64,000 bases of DNA from an uncultured Campylobacter sp. Its GTDB lineage: Bacteria > Actinomycetota > Actinomycetes > Mycobacteriales > Mycobacteriaceae. This document shows, one piece after another, positions 22,605 to 32,516 of the stretch. Under the pieces are notes generated by a model. That model ran no database searches, had not been told where the DNA came from, and was given only the letters and a program-made list of their open reading frames with translations. Position 1 is the stretch's first letter. The number at the start of each line of letters is the position of its first letter. Both the position numbers and the translations under genes were made by a program. The stretch is taken from assembly GCA_946221035.1 (NCBI GenBank), contig CAMIME010000002.1:1-64000 (forward strand). The letters are read 5' to 3'.

Positions 22605-25600
22605 TCAGTTGGCACGCGGGTGGCCCACGAGGGCGATCTCCTCCACGGTTGCGCCCTCCGGCAGCTCCAGGATCACGGAGGAGAAGGCCCGGGTGGAGGT
22701 CACGTCCACCGATGTCTGCCCCGCCCGTAAGGTGCCGGAGGCGATCTCCACTGCTTCGTCGCCCACGCCGATGAGGCGGTAGGGGGCGGGGCTGCCGTCG
22801 ATAAGCACTTGCTGCAGTGTGAAGCGCGACGGCGCGGAGAGCTCCATCCTGGTGCCCGTCCACTCGGTGGACTTGTCACCGTCGACGGCCAGCGCCGCCT
22901 CGCCCGCGTCTAAGGGGCCGATGATCACGGGCAACCTCGGGGCCGCGGTGGTGGAGGTGATCTCCTCCTGCACCTCCTCGGCGGAGAAGCGGTCGACGAG
23001 GTAGGTGGTGAGCACGCCGACGGCCACCATCGCCGCGACCGCTACCGCCGTGATCAGCCCGACCGCCACTGGGCGGTGCCTGCGGCTGCCGAAGCCGCCG
23101 GCGAGCTCCTCCGGCTCCACCACGTGCTCCTGGACCGGCTCCACGGAATCAGCGCCGCCGACCGCCTTGAGTGCGGCCTCGAGGTTTTCGAAGTCGACGG
23201 CGTCGGCGTCCACAAGCGCCCGCGTCTTGCGGGTGATGTCTTTCAGACCGTCGGAATTGACGTTGGTGGTCAGAAGCTCCAGGGCGCCTGCGAACGACGC
23301 GGCGTCCTGCGAGACGGTCGCCCCCGGCAGCACCGCTGGGAAGGCGATCCTGGCGTTGCCCTCGGCGTCGATACGCAGGCGCTGCCTGTTGTCCAGCCCC
23401 AGGGGCAGCCCACTTGCCATCGCGGCGGCGAGCGGGGCAAGCGCATTAGCGACGGCCTCCGTATGCAACGTCTGCCCCGATTCCGCCACCGCCTTCAGCG
23501 AGGACCCCTCGATCCAATCCGCCACCACGAGCGCGCCGGAGCGGTAGGACAGCACCTCGATGTTGTCCGCGACCGCCGGCAGGCCTGCGATCTGCTTGGT
23601 CCTCCGCGCAACCCCCGCCGCCTGGATCGCAGCGTCGCGCGGGGAGGCCGGCGCCATCGGGGCCGAACCCGAGGTATCCACGAACGTGAGCGCGACGTCG
23701 CGCCCCGTCTCCACCTCACGGGCCTGCCAGAACCTGGCCCCGGAGGTGGCGCCGTGGTCGCGGATGAGGCGGAAGCGGCCGTCGGAAACACGCGCGCCGG
23801 GCACGAGCCTGGGACCGCGCACGACGCCGGCGGACATCGGCGGCGGCACCGGCGTGGCGTTGAACGTGTCGGTGCCCAGGAACTGGGCGGACAGTTCGAC
23901 CGGGTTGACCTCCCCGACCTCGATGGCGCTGGATTCGTCCCGTCGAACGATGCGGTTCATGCCCGGGATGCGCTGCACCTCCGGCAGGCCCGAGCGCGCC
24001 AGCACCAGGCCCGTGACCACCAGGAAGATCACGCCGAGCAGCGAGACCTCGAGTAGTGGGAAGAGCCCCTGGGTGACCATCCGCAGTGCCCATACCACCG
24101 CCACGCCGACGAGGGAGGCGAGCAGCGCCCACAGGGAGGTCTTCAACACGGTGCGCGTTTCTAAAGTCCCCAGCTTGCGCCTCAGCAGCTGGCCGCCGAT
24201 CACCGCACCGGCGACGAACCCAAATCCATTCGCCGCACCGAGCAGGATCACCACCTGCTGCGGCTCCTGCGCAATGGTGGGGGCCAGGAGGGACAGCGCC
24301 ACCTTCGTCAGCGTGATGCCGGCGATGATGAACGTGGGCGTCCACGCCTCTTCCCGTGCATAGAACACGCGCAGGTGCAGCATCACCAGTGCGTAAGGGA
24401 TCAGGGTGAATGCCGACGCGCTCACAGTCAGCCCCAGCGTCACCGCCGCCTCTTCCGAGAACGAGCCGTAGGCGAACAGCGCCCGCCCGATCAACGGCCC
24501 GAACGCCATGGTGAACACGATGATGGGGATCAATGCGATGAACGTGAGCTTCGTGCCAGTGGTCAGGTCATTGACCACCGCCTGGTCGTCGCCGTCCGCG
24601 GCGTTCCTACTCAGCCGCGGCATGATCGCGGTCAAAAGGGTGACGCCGATAATCCCGTACGGCATCTGCAACAGCATCCAGTGCTGCTGATAGATGATCG
24701 GCGCCGCCGCGTCCGCGTTCGCCGCGATCCTGGTGGTGATCACGTACCCCAGCTGGCTAATAGCCACGTAGGTGATAATCGCCAGCGCCATCCCGCCGAA
24801 CTGCTTGAGGCGCTCGTCGATGCCCCACAGCGGCCGCAGGTCAATTCCGAGTTTCCTCAGCGCCGGCAGCATGATCAGGCACTGCACCACGACACCCAGG
24901 GTCGTGCCCAGCCCCAGCAAGAGCACATGCGGATTGCTTATCGACGACGGCGCCGCCGGATTCAACTGCCCCGGCAACGCCATGTACGCCGCGAGCACCG
25001 CGATCGAGACCACATTGTTGGCCACCGGGGCCCACGCACCGGGCCGGAAGTGCTCCTTCGTGTTCAAGATGGCCATGAACAGGGAGAACATGCCGTAGAA
25101 GAAGATCTGGGGAAGGAGCAGGTAGGCGAACGATGTGGTTTGGACGAGGTTGACCTTCGAGTCCTCCTTCACCATCATCTCCGCCAGCCAAGGCGCTCCC
25201 GCCACCGCGAGGACCGTCACCACCGTCATCAGCGTCAGCGTCAGGGTGAACAGCCGCCTGATGAAGGCCGCTCCCCTGTCGGGGTCTTCCTTCTCCGCGC
25301 GCACGAGCACCGGCACCACCAGCGCAGTGAGCACCGAGCCCAACACAATTTCTGTGATCAGGTTCGGCAGCGTGTTCGCGGTGTTGAAAGCGGACGCCAC
25401 CACCTCACCCAGCGCCGCGCCAATGAGCACGGTGCGGATGAATCCGGTGATGCGCGAGATCAGCGTCGCCACCGCCATCGAGCCGGTTGCGCGGATCACG
25501 CTTTGGCCTTCCGGCTGCGGCTCCGGCGCCACCAGCAGCGATTTCTCCGGCGACTTCTGTTCCTTTTTCGGCGCGCGCTTTTCCGGCACCGGCGCAGGCG

Positions 25601-25649
25601 GCGCCGGGGTGACAATGCGTCGGCGCAGCCCAGGGCTGGGGTTGGTCAC
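22605..25649 (-). CDS. murJ: Lipid II flippase MurJ with pseudokinase and extracellular domain
   Basis: MurJ flips the peptidoglycan precursor lipid II. The 1014-residue protein is far longer than the 510-550 of simple MurJ. Residues 1-50 are a Pro/Lys-rich tail, 55-570 carry the 14-helix MOP transporter (RITGFIRTVLIGAALG, FNTANTLPN), and about 620-790 form a pseudokinase lobe in which the ATP-binding Lys is replaced (VALTFVD). One helix follows near 860 (VGLITAVAVAAMVAVGVLT), then an outside domain with a discoidin-like strand pattern. The layout equals mycobacterial MviN, regulated by PknB through FhaA. GTG 25649 overlaps the preceding stop (GTGA). Confidence 0.95.
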   Translation of the reverse strand: MTNPSPGLRRRIVTPAPPAPVPEKRAPKKEQKSPEKSLLVAPEPQPEGQSVIRATGSMAVATLISRITGFIRTVLIGAALGEVVASAFNTANTLPNLITEIVLGSVLTALVVPVLVRAEKEDPDRGAAFIRRLFTLTLTLMTVVTVLAVAGAPWLAEMMVKEDSKVNLVQTTSFAYLLLPQIFFYGMFSLFMAILNTKEHFRPGAWAPVANNVVSIAVLAAYMALPGQLNPAAPSSISNPHVLLLGLGTTLGVVVQCLIMLPALRKLGIDLRPLWGIDERLKQFGGMALAIITYVAISQLGYVITTRIAANADAAAPIIYQQHWMLLQMPYGIIGVTLLTAIMPRLSRNAADGDDQAVVNDLTTGTKLTFIALIPIIVFTMAFGPLIGRALFAYGSFSEEAAVTLGLTVSASAFTLIPYALVMLHLRVFYAREEAWTPTFIIAGITLTKVALSLLAPTIAQEPQQVVILLGAANGFGFVAGAVIGGQLLRRKLGTLETRTVLKTSLWALLASLVGVAVVWALRMVTQGLFPLLEVSLLGVIFLVVTGLVLARSGLPEVQRIPGMNRIVRRDESSAIEVGEVNPVELSAQFLGTDTFNATPVPPPMSAGVVRGPRLVPGARVSDGRFRLIRDHGATSGARFWQAREVETGRDVALTFVDTSGSAPMAPASPRDAAIQAAGVARRTKQIAGLPAVADNIEVLSYRSGALVVADWIEGSSLKAVAESGQTLHTEAVANALAPLAAAMASGLPLGLDNRQRLRIDAEGNARIAFPAVLPGATVSQDAASFAGALELLTTNVNSDGLKDITRKTRALVDADAVDFENLEAALKAVGGADSVEPVQEHVVEPEELAGGFGSRRHRPVAVGLITAVAVAAMVAVGVLTTYLVDRFSAEEVQEEITSTTAAPRLPVIIGPLDAGEAALAVDGDKSTEWTGTRMELSAPSRFTLQQVLIDGSPAPYRLIGVGDEAVEIASGTLRAGQTSVDVTSTRAFSSVILELPEGATVEEIALVGHPRAN

Positions 25650-27919
25650 GTAGTGCTCCGTTCACGGGAAGGGGAAGGTTGGCGTTTACTGGGCTTTGCT
25701 TTCCTGCGCCTTCCGCCCCTCACCAACACCAAAAACAGCAACGCCGCGGACCCCAACCCCGCCGCCACAGGCCAGCCAGCCCCCGACGTGCGCACGCTGA
25801 TTTCCACCGGTTGGGAAATCGGTTGCCCGGACATACTCGCCAGGTAGAGCTGGAGGTCGGTGCCGCGCCCGGGAAGATCCGCCGTCATCTGCACCGTCAC
25901 GGATCCCCGTGCCGGAACGCGCAACGAATCCGGCACGTTCAGCGTCCCCGGCCCGGAAAACAGCAGCCGGGCCTCCACCGGAAGCGGCAACCCATTCTTC
26001 GCCACGATGAGCAGGGGGCTCGATTGCGACGTCCTCGTATACACATTCCCTGGCGGAATGAGCGCGACGGAAGACCTCAGATCATTGAGCGTGTTCCGGG
26101 TTTGGGTCAGGGTGGTGCTGGTGGTGGACACGGAGTCGTCGTAAAGCGAAAGTGCTCTGCGGGGCGGGAGCGCGGACAGGAGGTCGCGGCGAAGCGGGAG
26201 GGTGAATCCGTAGCGAGTCAGCGCGATTGCGGGGTCGGGCACCATGAGCGCGGTGAGGTCGTTGATGAACTCCTCCTGCTGCGTCACCTGCAGGACCTCG
26301 GCGTCGGAGTACGCCGCTGGGTCCGAAATCTCCACCGCGCCCAGCTCTGGCGGCGCGGCCAGGTACTCGGCGAAGGGGATCGCGGTCCCCTTGTTCAGCA
26401 GCTGCGCCACGGAGCCCAGCACCGCCGCCGCCGTGTCCGCATCCCAGGTCGCGGGCGGCGCCACGAAGATCTGCTCGTTCGAGCGGGCCGCCGCCTGCAC
26501 CGCCGCGGCTGCGCTGACGTCGCGGGCGATCTTGCTGTCCATGGAGTAGTCGAAACGCAGGAACGCGTCCGAATACGCCGTCGTCTCCGGCGCCTCACCC
26601 GTGGCCGCCAGGATGCTCGCCAGGTCGTCCTGGTACCCGACCTTGTCAATGCCCACCGCCACGCTTTCCGACGCCCCCGCCGCCAGCACCTTCACCACAC
26701 TACTTGGCGGCGGAGCGGCAGCATCGCCGGTAAACTCCCGCCGCTCGAGCGCGTTCTGCGACTGCGCCTCGCCCCCACGCGGCGTGCGCTCCCACGCCGC
26801 CTGCATGCCCTCCAACGGCACCGTGGAGCGAGTGTGGTCCGCCCAGCCGAGCGTCTCTGCATCTTCCACATACCCGCTCGCCGGGATCACAACATTCAGC
26901 GCGCCCGGCGACCCGAGCACGCGCTGGAGCACGAACGGGCCTCGCTCAATGGCCTCGCGCACGAGCCACTGGTCCCCCGTCCTGGCCACCGCGCCCAGAT
27001 CCGCGTTCGCCCACGGCAGCGCCACCGTGCAGCCGGTTGCGGAGACCCTGCGCACCTTGTCCAACCACGCGGCCGCATCCTGCGCGCCCGTGCCCTCCTC
27101 TGCATGAAACTCCTCGGCGCTCCCCCACGAATCGCGCAGCCGCTTCGGCTCCTCCACCACCGGCTTCCTTTGCGACGCCACCGCATACCCCCGCGACATC
27201 CTCTCCACCACGTCCACCAGCGCCGGGTCCAGCGCCATGCACGAGGCGTACCCAACTTCGTCCGGCTGGTTCAGGTAGACGTCAACAAGCTCGTCCAACC
27301 GGCCACCGGGCGCGAGCTCCCCGGCCAAATGTTCGCTGGCCAGCACCAACGGCGGGGTTTCAGGCGCCTCACCGGTCTCCCCCGGCACGATGTCCACCGG
27401 AGCCGAGACGGGGTACAGCACCGACACCTTCGCCTCCTCGGCCTCGCCCGCCGCGACGTGGAAACGCTCGGTGTCCAGGGTGGTGCCGGAGGCGTCGATA
27501 AGCTGCAGCATCATGGGGTACACGCCGGGCGCGGGCAGCTCGGCCTCCATCTTGAGCTCAACCTCTGCCCCAGGGAGCAATCGCTTATCGACGTCCCTTC
27601 GGCCCCCCACCGCCCCGTACTCCCCAACCGATGCCACCGCAGCCACCCGTTGCTCGTGCGCGGATGCGACAGGGGATGCGTACCTCAACGCGACCCGGAG
27701 CCCCTCCAGCGCCTCCTCTTCTTCGTTGGTCACGCGAAGTTTCACGTGAAACGTGTTCTGGGTGAGCCTGGGCGTCTCGACGAGCTCCACCCGCGCGTAT
27801 TCGCCCTCGCCCGGCCGCACCGCGGGGTTGACCCACAGGTCGGCCACGTCCGTGTGGGTCGGGCTTACCGGCACGGCGGGCGCCGCGACGATCAGCGCCG
27901 CAGCGAGCAGTTCCTTCAT
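25646..27919 (-). CDS. DUF6049 family secreted, membrane-anchored protein
   Basis: The 757-residue protein has a signal peptide ([20 protein letters not shown]), a large extracytoplasmic part with beta-rich modules, and one C-terminal membrane helix ([19 protein letters not shown], about 720-738) with a basic cytoplasmic tail. This fits DUF6049, found directly upstream of murJ in actinobacteria; its function is unknown but the linkage suggests envelope assembly. It overlaps NUDIX and murJ genes by 4 bases each, so the three are translationally coupled. A near-perfect parS lies inside it. Confidence 0.82.
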   Translation of the reverse strand: MKELLAAALIVAAPAVPVSPTHTDVADLWVNPAVRPGEGEYARVELVETPRLTQNTFHVKLRVTNEEEEALEGLRVALRYASPVASAHEQRVAAVASVGEYGAVGGRRDVDKRLLPGAEVELKMEAELPAPGVYPMMLQLIDASGTTLDTERFHVAAGEAEEAKVSVLYPVSAPVDIVPGETGEAPETPPLVLASEHLAGELAPGGRLDELVDVYLNQPDEVGYASCMALDPALVDVVERMSRGYAVASQRKPVVEEPKRLRDSWGSAEEFHAEEGTGAQDAAAWLDKVRRVSATGCTVALPWANADLGAVARTGDQWLVREAIERGPFVLQRVLGSPGALNVVIPASGYVEDAETLGWADHTRSTVPLEGMQAAWERTPRGGEAQSQNALERREFTGDAAAPPPSSVVKVLAAGASESVAVGIDKVGYQDDLASILAATGEAPETTAYSDAFLRFDYSMDSKIARDVSAAAAVQAAARSNEQIFVAPPATWDADTAAAVLGSVAQLLNKGTAIPFAEYLAAPPELGAVEISDPAAYSDAEVLQVTQQEEFINDLTALMVPDPAIALTRYGFTLPLRRDLLSALPPRRALSLYDDSVSTTSTTLTQTRNTLNDLRSSVALIPPGNVYTRTSQSSPLLIVAKNGLPLPVEARLLFSGPGTLNVPDSLRVPARGSVTVQMTADLPGRGTDLQLYLASMSGQPISQPVEISVRTSGAGWPVAAGLGSAALLFLVLVRGGRRRKAKPSKRQPSPSRERSTT
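27738..27753. promoter_or_regulatory. parS site 1 (14 of 16 bases)
   Basis: The core GTTTCACGTGAAAC is exact; only the outermost bases differ from TGTTTCACGTGAAACA. It lies within the DUF6049 coding sequence, where it encodes Thr-Phe-His-Val-Lys. ParB is expected to bind it, perhaps more weakly than the perfect sites. Confidence 0.85.
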
Positions 27920-28755
27920 CGCGGAGTCGCCCTTCCGGCTTCCTTTTCCTTCCTAGCCAGCTCTGGCATGCGGTCGCACGCGATTCGGGCAAGCTTGCGC
28001 TCGTCGGCGTAGGCCAGGTGCTCCATGAGCTCGCTCATGGGCACCCACGTCACCTCGGTGACCTCGGGATCCTCGTCGTTGAACTCCCCGTCCACGTAGC
28101 GCAGCAGGTTGTGGTGCACCGTCTTATGAATGCGCACCCCGTCGGAGACAAACCAGTAGTCAATGACACCAAGCGTGTCGAAGGCCTCCCCCACAATCCC
28201 AGTCTCTTCCCACACCTCACGCTCCGCGGTCACCCACTGGTCCTCACCGTTTTCCACGTGGCCCTTCGGCATCGACCACAGCAGGCGACCCCGCCGGTCC
28301 AACCTGCCGATCAGGGCGACGTAGATACGGTTCATATCCACCTTGCCGTTTTCCCCTACGGCCTCCGCCATGCCTGAGACCACGAGGCCGCCCGCCGACG
28401 TTTCATCCCGCGTCTCAATATTCGAATCGTGCGAGTACTGCGACTTGCGCTGCTGCGGCTTCCTGCTCGGGTTTCCACCCCTGCGGCGGCGCTTCTTGTG
28501 GTTCTGGGTCTTCTGATTCTTGTGGTCTTGTTGGCTGTTTTGCTTGCTGTCTTGCTTAGGGTCTTGCTTGTGGTCTTGCTTAGGGTTCTGCTGGCCGTTT
28601 TGGCTGTTTTGGTTGTTGTGCTGCTGGCCCGCTCTTCCCTTTGGCTTGCCACGGCGGCGCCGCGAACGCCGACGGCTCGAACCGCCCTTGCCTCCGCCCT
28701 GGGAAGCGTCCCGGGCGGCGGCGGGGCCCGGAACAGGCCGCGAGTTCTCAGTCAT
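27916..28755 (-). CDS. NUDIX hydrolase with long basic low-complexity N-terminus
   Basis: NUDIX enzymes cleave nucleoside diphosphates linked to another group. The C-terminal half has a perfect Nudix box (G-x5-E-x7-REV-x-EE-x-GI, GHVENGE...REVWEETGI, about residues 165-190) and resembles MutT4-type proteins found next to murJ. The first 110 residues are instead a Lys/Gln/Asn/Asp-rich, Arg-rich disordered tail, likely nucleic-acid binding. ATG 28755 lies 7 bases after TAGCAT (leaderless form); ATG 28764, with GGGGGA upstream, is the alternative. The substrate is unknown. Confidence 0.85.
   Translation of the reverse strand: MTENSRPVPGPAAARDASQGGGKGGSSRRRSRRRRGKPKGRAGQQHNNQNSQNGQQNPKQDHKQDPKQDSKQNSQQDHKNQKTQNHKKRRRRGGNPSRKPQQRKSQYSHDSNIETRDETSAGGLVVSGMAEAVGENGKVDMNRIYVALIGRLDRRGRLLWSMPKGHVENGEDQWVTAEREVWEETGIVGEAFDTLGVIDYWFVSDGVRIHKTVHHNLLRYVDGEFNDEDPEVTEVTWVPMSELMEHLAYADERKLARIACDRMPELARKEKEAGRATPR
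28505..28630 (-). repeat. Degenerate tandem repeats coding QDxKQ/QNxQN units
   Basis: Within the NUDIX gene, imperfect units of about 15 bases (coding runs such as [15 protein letters not shown]) repeat for some 125 bases. Units differ by point changes and small in-frame shifts, which suggests slippage-driven length variation. It could differ in length between strains. Confidence 0.7.
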
Positions 28756-28904
28756 TCGTTTCATGCTATCCCCCGCGCTGGTGGTTGTGGTATTCCCCGG
28801 GCCGTGTCAGGGTCGTGGTCTAAGCTTCGCTTCACCGGTGGTGTGTGCCTGTAAGACTACGAACGGGTGTGTGTCGTGGTGGAAGAAAAAACCAGGCACA
28901 ACTA

Positions 28905-28934
28905 TTGACACGGGAACGGCTGTACGATTACAAT
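28905..28934 (+). promoter_or_regulatory. Consensus sigma-A promoter of the HNH gene
   Basis: TTGACA (28905-28910), an 18-base spacer and TACAAT (28929-28934) make the best promoter match in the window. The -10 overlaps an in-frame ATG at 28933, which therefore cannot be the start; the transcript begins near 28941. Confidence 0.8.
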
Positions 28935-28962
28935 GTGCGGTAAGACTTCACGAGGGGGAACC

Positions 28963-30486
28963 ATGACCGCACCCGCAGCAACAAAACGATTCAGAAATCA
29001 ATGCGACACCGACCCGGTCAGCGTCGCCGCGCAGGCCTCGCGCGATGCTCACTGGGCCGTCTTTGCCGCGTACGCAACGCCCGGGTGTGATGTGGGCGAT
29101 GTCGACCGGGAGATCGACAGGATCGTCGCGTCTTCCGGCTGGAAGAAACAGTTCGTGCGTCGCGCTCTCTTCGGATTCGCACGGCTACAGGACCTCCCCC
29201 GCCTCCGCGAACTCCAGGAGGCGACCAGGTTGCTCGACGTGGAGCACCTCGCTGCTGTCAACAACGCCCTCGAGGAGCTTGGGCCCGACATCCCCCAGGA
29301 GATGTACGACAGGTTCGACGCCATCCTCGTCGGCATTTTCACCCCGAAGCGCGACCAGCAGAAAATGCCTCACACGAAGACGATCACGGTGCGGATCCGG
29401 GAGCTGATCAAGCGAATCGACCCGTCCCGGGCTTACGACCCGGAAAAGCGCAAGAAGCGCCTCGTGGACACCGACGACAAGGTCTTGTTCGATGAGCTGT
29501 CCTTGGGCGGTGAAATGAAGGCACGCATCGAGATCCTGACCAACGCGGTATCTTCCGCCCGCGCACGCGCCAACATCACCCAGCTCGCCCGCGAACGCGG
29601 GATCAGTCTTGTCGACGCGGCAATGGGCCTACTCAGCGGCGAAATCCAGCCCGCCACCAAGGTGGTCATGCATGTCTTCGCACCGAAAGACCGCAACGCC
29701 GGCGACCCGGTGTTCCTGCCCGGTTACGGGTGGACGAACCCTGATGACACGGTGGAGTTCGACCGCCTCCTGGGCACCGCCGAGTTGAAGACCGTCGATC
29801 TCGACGAGGCCGCGAACGCCACCACCGCCTGCTACAGCCCCACCGATGCCATGCGCGCTGCGGTCATCGCCCGTGACGGCACCTGCATCTACCCGGGGTG
29901 CACAGTTTCGGCGCACCGCTGCCAATTGGACCACCGAATACCCTTCGATGAAGGTGGGCGAACCACGGTAAGCAACCTCTTCGCGTTGTGCTCGAAACAC
30001 CACAACATGAAGACCGATCGGCGCGCGTTCTACTTCCCGGATCCGAGCACGGGCGACATCGTGTGGTGCTTCGCTGACGGCACGTACGAAATCGTGGAAC
30101 CAAGCGGCGTCCTGTTCAGCCAGATCACGCCCACCTGCCCCCGCTGGCAATCCAGCCTGCGCAACGCGAGGGCGAACCGGGAGCGTATGGCCGAGTTCAA
30201 CGCCAAGGCCCACACCATCCTCGACCAATTTGATCAGGACCTCGATCTGATGAAGGCCGAGGTTGCGCTTCTGATGCTCGAGGAGGAATACGGCCTCTCC
30301 TTCCCAATCCGGCCGAAACTGCCCTACGAGGAACCCCTCCCCGACGAACCGGTCGATCCGCCCTACCCCGACCCCGAGGATGAGCTCAGCTTCGACGACG
30401 ACACCGATCTTTCGCAGGCGGAACGGTATCGTGTGGCGGGTGACAAGTGCCGAGAATCAACTGTTCGACCTCCCCGACCCCAATGA
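28963..30486 (+). CDS. DUF222/HNH endonuclease family protein
   Basis: The 507-residue protein has an N-terminal helical DUF222 region (about 20-320) and a C-terminal HNH nuclease motif: CIYPGCTVSAHRCQLDH, then IPFDEGGRTTVSNLFALC and SKHHNMK (His, Asn and His ligands plus paired Cys). These proteins (13E12-like) occur in many copies in actinobacteria and may be mobile; their role is unproven. ATG 28963 is chosen because GAGGGGG precedes it and the earlier ATG lies inside the -10 element. Its 3' end nearly reaches the tRNA nucleotidyltransferase start. Confidence 0.85.
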   Translation: MTAPAATKRFRNQCDTDPVSVAAQASRDAHWAVFAAYATPGCDVGDVDREIDRIVASSGWKKQFVRRALFGFARLQDLPRLRELQEATRLLDVEHLAAVNNALEELGPDIPQEMYDRFDAILVGIFTPKRDQQKMPHTKTITVRIRELIKRIDPSRAYDPEKRKKRLVDTDDKVLFDELSLGGEMKARIEILTNAVSSARARANITQLARERGISLVDAAMGLLSGEIQPATKVVMHVFAPKDRNAGDPVFLPGYGWTNPDDTVEFDRLLGTAELKTVDLDEAANATTACYSPTDAMRAAVIARDGTCIYPGCTVSAHRCQLDHRIPFDEGGRTTVSNLFALCSKHHNMKTDRRAFYFPDPSTGDIVWCFADGTYEIVEPSGVLFSQITPTCPRWQSSLRNARANRERMAEFNAKAHTILDQFDQDLDLMKAEVALLMLEEEYGLSFPIRPKLPYEEPLPDEPVDPPYPDPEDELSFDDDTDLSQAERYRVAGDKCRESTVRPPRPQ

Positions 30487-30508
30487 TCCGCTCGCAGAGG
30501 CGGCGTTG

Positions 30509-31927
30509 ATGGCCAGGGCGCAGGGGGCCGTCGATAAGCAAAAGGAGCTCTTAACTCCCCTCGCCGAGCTTTTCAGCAAACGCGGCGAATCGCTCTACAT
30601 CGTCGGGGGCTCCGTGCGCGATGCGATGCTCGGCCGCGGGGTGCACGACCTTGATTTCACCACGTCAGCGCGCCCGAACGTCATCCAGGAGATCCTCGAG
30701 ACGTGGGGCGAGAAGACCTGGGACACGGGCATCGAGTTTGGCACGGTGTCCGCGATCCGCCGCGGCGTGGAGGTCGAGATCACGACGTTCAGGTCGGACC
30801 TCTACGACGGCGTGACGCGAAACCCCGAGGTCACGTTCGGCGACACGCTCGAGGGGGACCTAGTTCGCAGGGATTTCGCCTGCAATGCGATGGCGATCGA
30901 GCTTTCGCTTATCGACGGCGCGTTGGCCCCCCGGTTCCACGACCCAGTTGGCGGCCTGCGCGACATCGTGAACCGTGTGTTGGACACCCCGCAGGAGCCG
31001 GAGGTGTCGTTCCGTGATGACCCGTTGAGGATGCTTCGCGCGGCCCGTTTCGTCTCCCAACTTGGGTTTAGAGTGGCGCCGCGGGTGTTTGAGGCGATGA
31101 GCGAGATGGCGGAGGAGATCGACCGGATCACTGTGGAGCGCGTGCAGGCCGAGCTCGACAAACTGATGCTGGGTGCGAGGCCCTGGGACGGCATGGACCT
31201 GCTGGTGGAAACTGGCCTGGCGGAGCGGATCCTTCCGGAGGTGCCGGCGCTGCGGCTGGAGCTGGACGAGCACATGCAGCACAAGGATGTGTACAGGCAC
31301 TCGCTGACGGTGTTGAAGCAGGCGACCGAGCTGGAGGACGAGGGGCCTGATCTGAAGCTGAGGTGGGCGGCGCTGCTTCACGACGTGGGTAAGCCGGCGA
31401 CCCGGGCGCCGAAGGAGGGCGGCGGGGTCACGTTCCACCACCACGAGGTGGTGGGCGCGAAGATGACGCGGAAGCGGCTGCGCAAGCTGAAGTACCCGAA
31501 GCATGTGATTGAGGACGTTGGCCAGCTGGTCTTCCTGCACATGCGCTTTCACGGGTTCGGTGAAGGGGAATGGACGGATTCGGCGGTGCGCAGGTACGTG
31601 ACCGACGCCGGTGAACTGCTCCCCCGACTGCACAAGTTGGTGCGGGCGGATGTCACGACCCGGAATGCGAGGAAGGCGGCCCGCCTCCAGCGGACGTACG
31701 ACGAGTTGGAGGAGCGGATCGCGGACATTGCCGCAAAGGAGGACCTTGCGCGGGTACGGCCGGATCTGGACGGGAACGAGATCATGGAAATTCTGGACCT
31801 GAAACCGGGGCCGGACGTGGGCAAGGCCTGGAAGTATATGAAGGAGCTGCGCCTGGAGCGCGGTGAGCTGGAGCACGATGAGGCGGTGGCGGAGTTGCGC
31901 CGCTGGTGGGAGGAGGAGCATGCCTGA
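30509..31927 (+). CDS. CCA tRNA nucleotidyltransferase
   Basis: The enzyme adds or repairs the 3' CCA end of tRNA. The product (472 residues from ATG 30509) has the nucleotidyltransferase signature SLYIVGGSVRDAMLG with HDLDFTT (metal-binding DxD), the RRDFACNAMA and DPLRMLRAARFVSQLGF motifs, and a C-terminal HD domain (HRHSLT-type helix, LLHDVGKPATR, HHHEVVGA). ATG 30509 is preceded by AGAGG and avoids overlap with the HNH gene; GTG 30440 is an alternative adding 23 residues. The gene overlaps yqgE by 8 bases. Confidence 0.93.
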   Translation: MARAQGAVDKQKELLTPLAELFSKRGESLYIVGGSVRDAMLGRGVHDLDFTTSARPNVIQEILETWGEKTWDTGIEFGTVSAIRRGVEVEITTFRSDLYDGVTRNPEVTFGDTLEGDLVRRDFACNAMAIELSLIDGALAPRFHDPVGGLRDIVNRVLDTPQEPEVSFRDDPLRMLRAARFVSQLGFRVAPRVFEAMSEMAEEIDRITVERVQAELDKLMLGARPWDGMDLLVETGLAERILPEVPALRLELDEHMQHKDVYRHSLTVLKQATELEDEGPDLKLRWAALLHDVGKPATRAPKEGGGVTFHHHEVVGAKMTRKRLRKLKYPKHVIEDVGQLVFLHMRFHGFGEGEWTDSAVRRYVTDAGELLPRLHKLVRADVTTRNARKAARLQRTYDELEERIADIAAKEDLARVRPDLDGNEIMEILDLKPGPDVGKAWKYMKELRLERGELEHDEAVAELRRWWEEEHA

Positions 31928-32516
31928 GTACTTCTACGCCGACCGGCTGTTCAATGCGCTGGAGCGAACCGAGCCGGAGCCGGGGATGCTGCTGGTGGCG
32001 GCGCCGGGTATGTACTCGGCGGAGTTTGCCCGCACGGTGGTGCTGGTGCTCGAGCACGATGAGGACCACACGCTAGGGGTGGTGCTGAATCGCCGTTCTG
32101 ACGTGGCGCTGGCGAACATCGTGCCAGAGTGGGCGGAGCTGGCGGCCAAACCGCAAGCGTTGCACATCGGTGGGCCGGTGGGCGCAGACTCGGCGGTGTG
32201 CCTCGCGGTGACGGCGAAGGGGGCGGACTCGAGCGAGCACTTCAACAAACTCACCAACAGGTTGGTGTTGGTGGATATGAATGTGGGGCCGGAGGTCGTC
32301 GAGAAGCTTGTGGAAGGCGTGCGTATTTTTGCCGGTTACGCGGAGTGGGCGCCGGGCCAGTTGCACGAGGAGATCGAGCGCGGGGACTGGTTCGTGGCCC
32401 CTGCCCTGCCCTCGGACGCGGTGTCGCGGGGCGATCTGTGGGGCGACGTGATGCGCAGGCAAGCGATGCCGCTGCCGCTATTTGCCACGTTCCCCGAGAA
32501 TCTTGAGGATAACTAG
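31920..32516 (+). CDS. YqgE/AlgH family protein (DUF179)
   Basis: The 198-residue protein has the DUF179 marks: GMLLVAAPGM at the N-terminus, FARTVVLVLEHDEDHTLGVVLNR, HIGGPVG, VRIFAGYAEWAPGQLHEEIERGDWF and a C-terminal WGDVMRRQ. The fold is known but the biochemical function is not. ATG 31920 has a strong GGGAGGAGG site and overlaps the previous gene's stop by 8 bases. It converges with the next minus-strand gene, overlapping by 4 bases. Confidence 0.92.
   Translation: MPEYFYADRLFNALERTEPEPGMLLVAAPGMYSAEFARTVVLVLEHDEDHTLGVVLNRRSDVALANIVPEWAELAAKPQALHIGGPVGADSAVCLAVTAKGADSSEHFNKLTNRLVLVDMNVGPEVVEKLVEGVRIFAGYAEWAPGQLHEEIERGDWFVAPALPSDAVSRGDLWGDVMRRQAMPLPLFATFPENLEDN

Noticed and set aside
25679..28012. 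Plus-strand ORF of 777 codons
   Set aside because: Shadow of the DUF6049 gene; Arg/His-rich composition and no start signals.
28429..28854. Very hydrophobic plus-strand ORF resembling a membrane protein
   Set aside because: The Leu/Val runs are the complement of the Lys/Gln/Asp repeat of the NUDIX gene; the Nudix box proves the minus strand codes.
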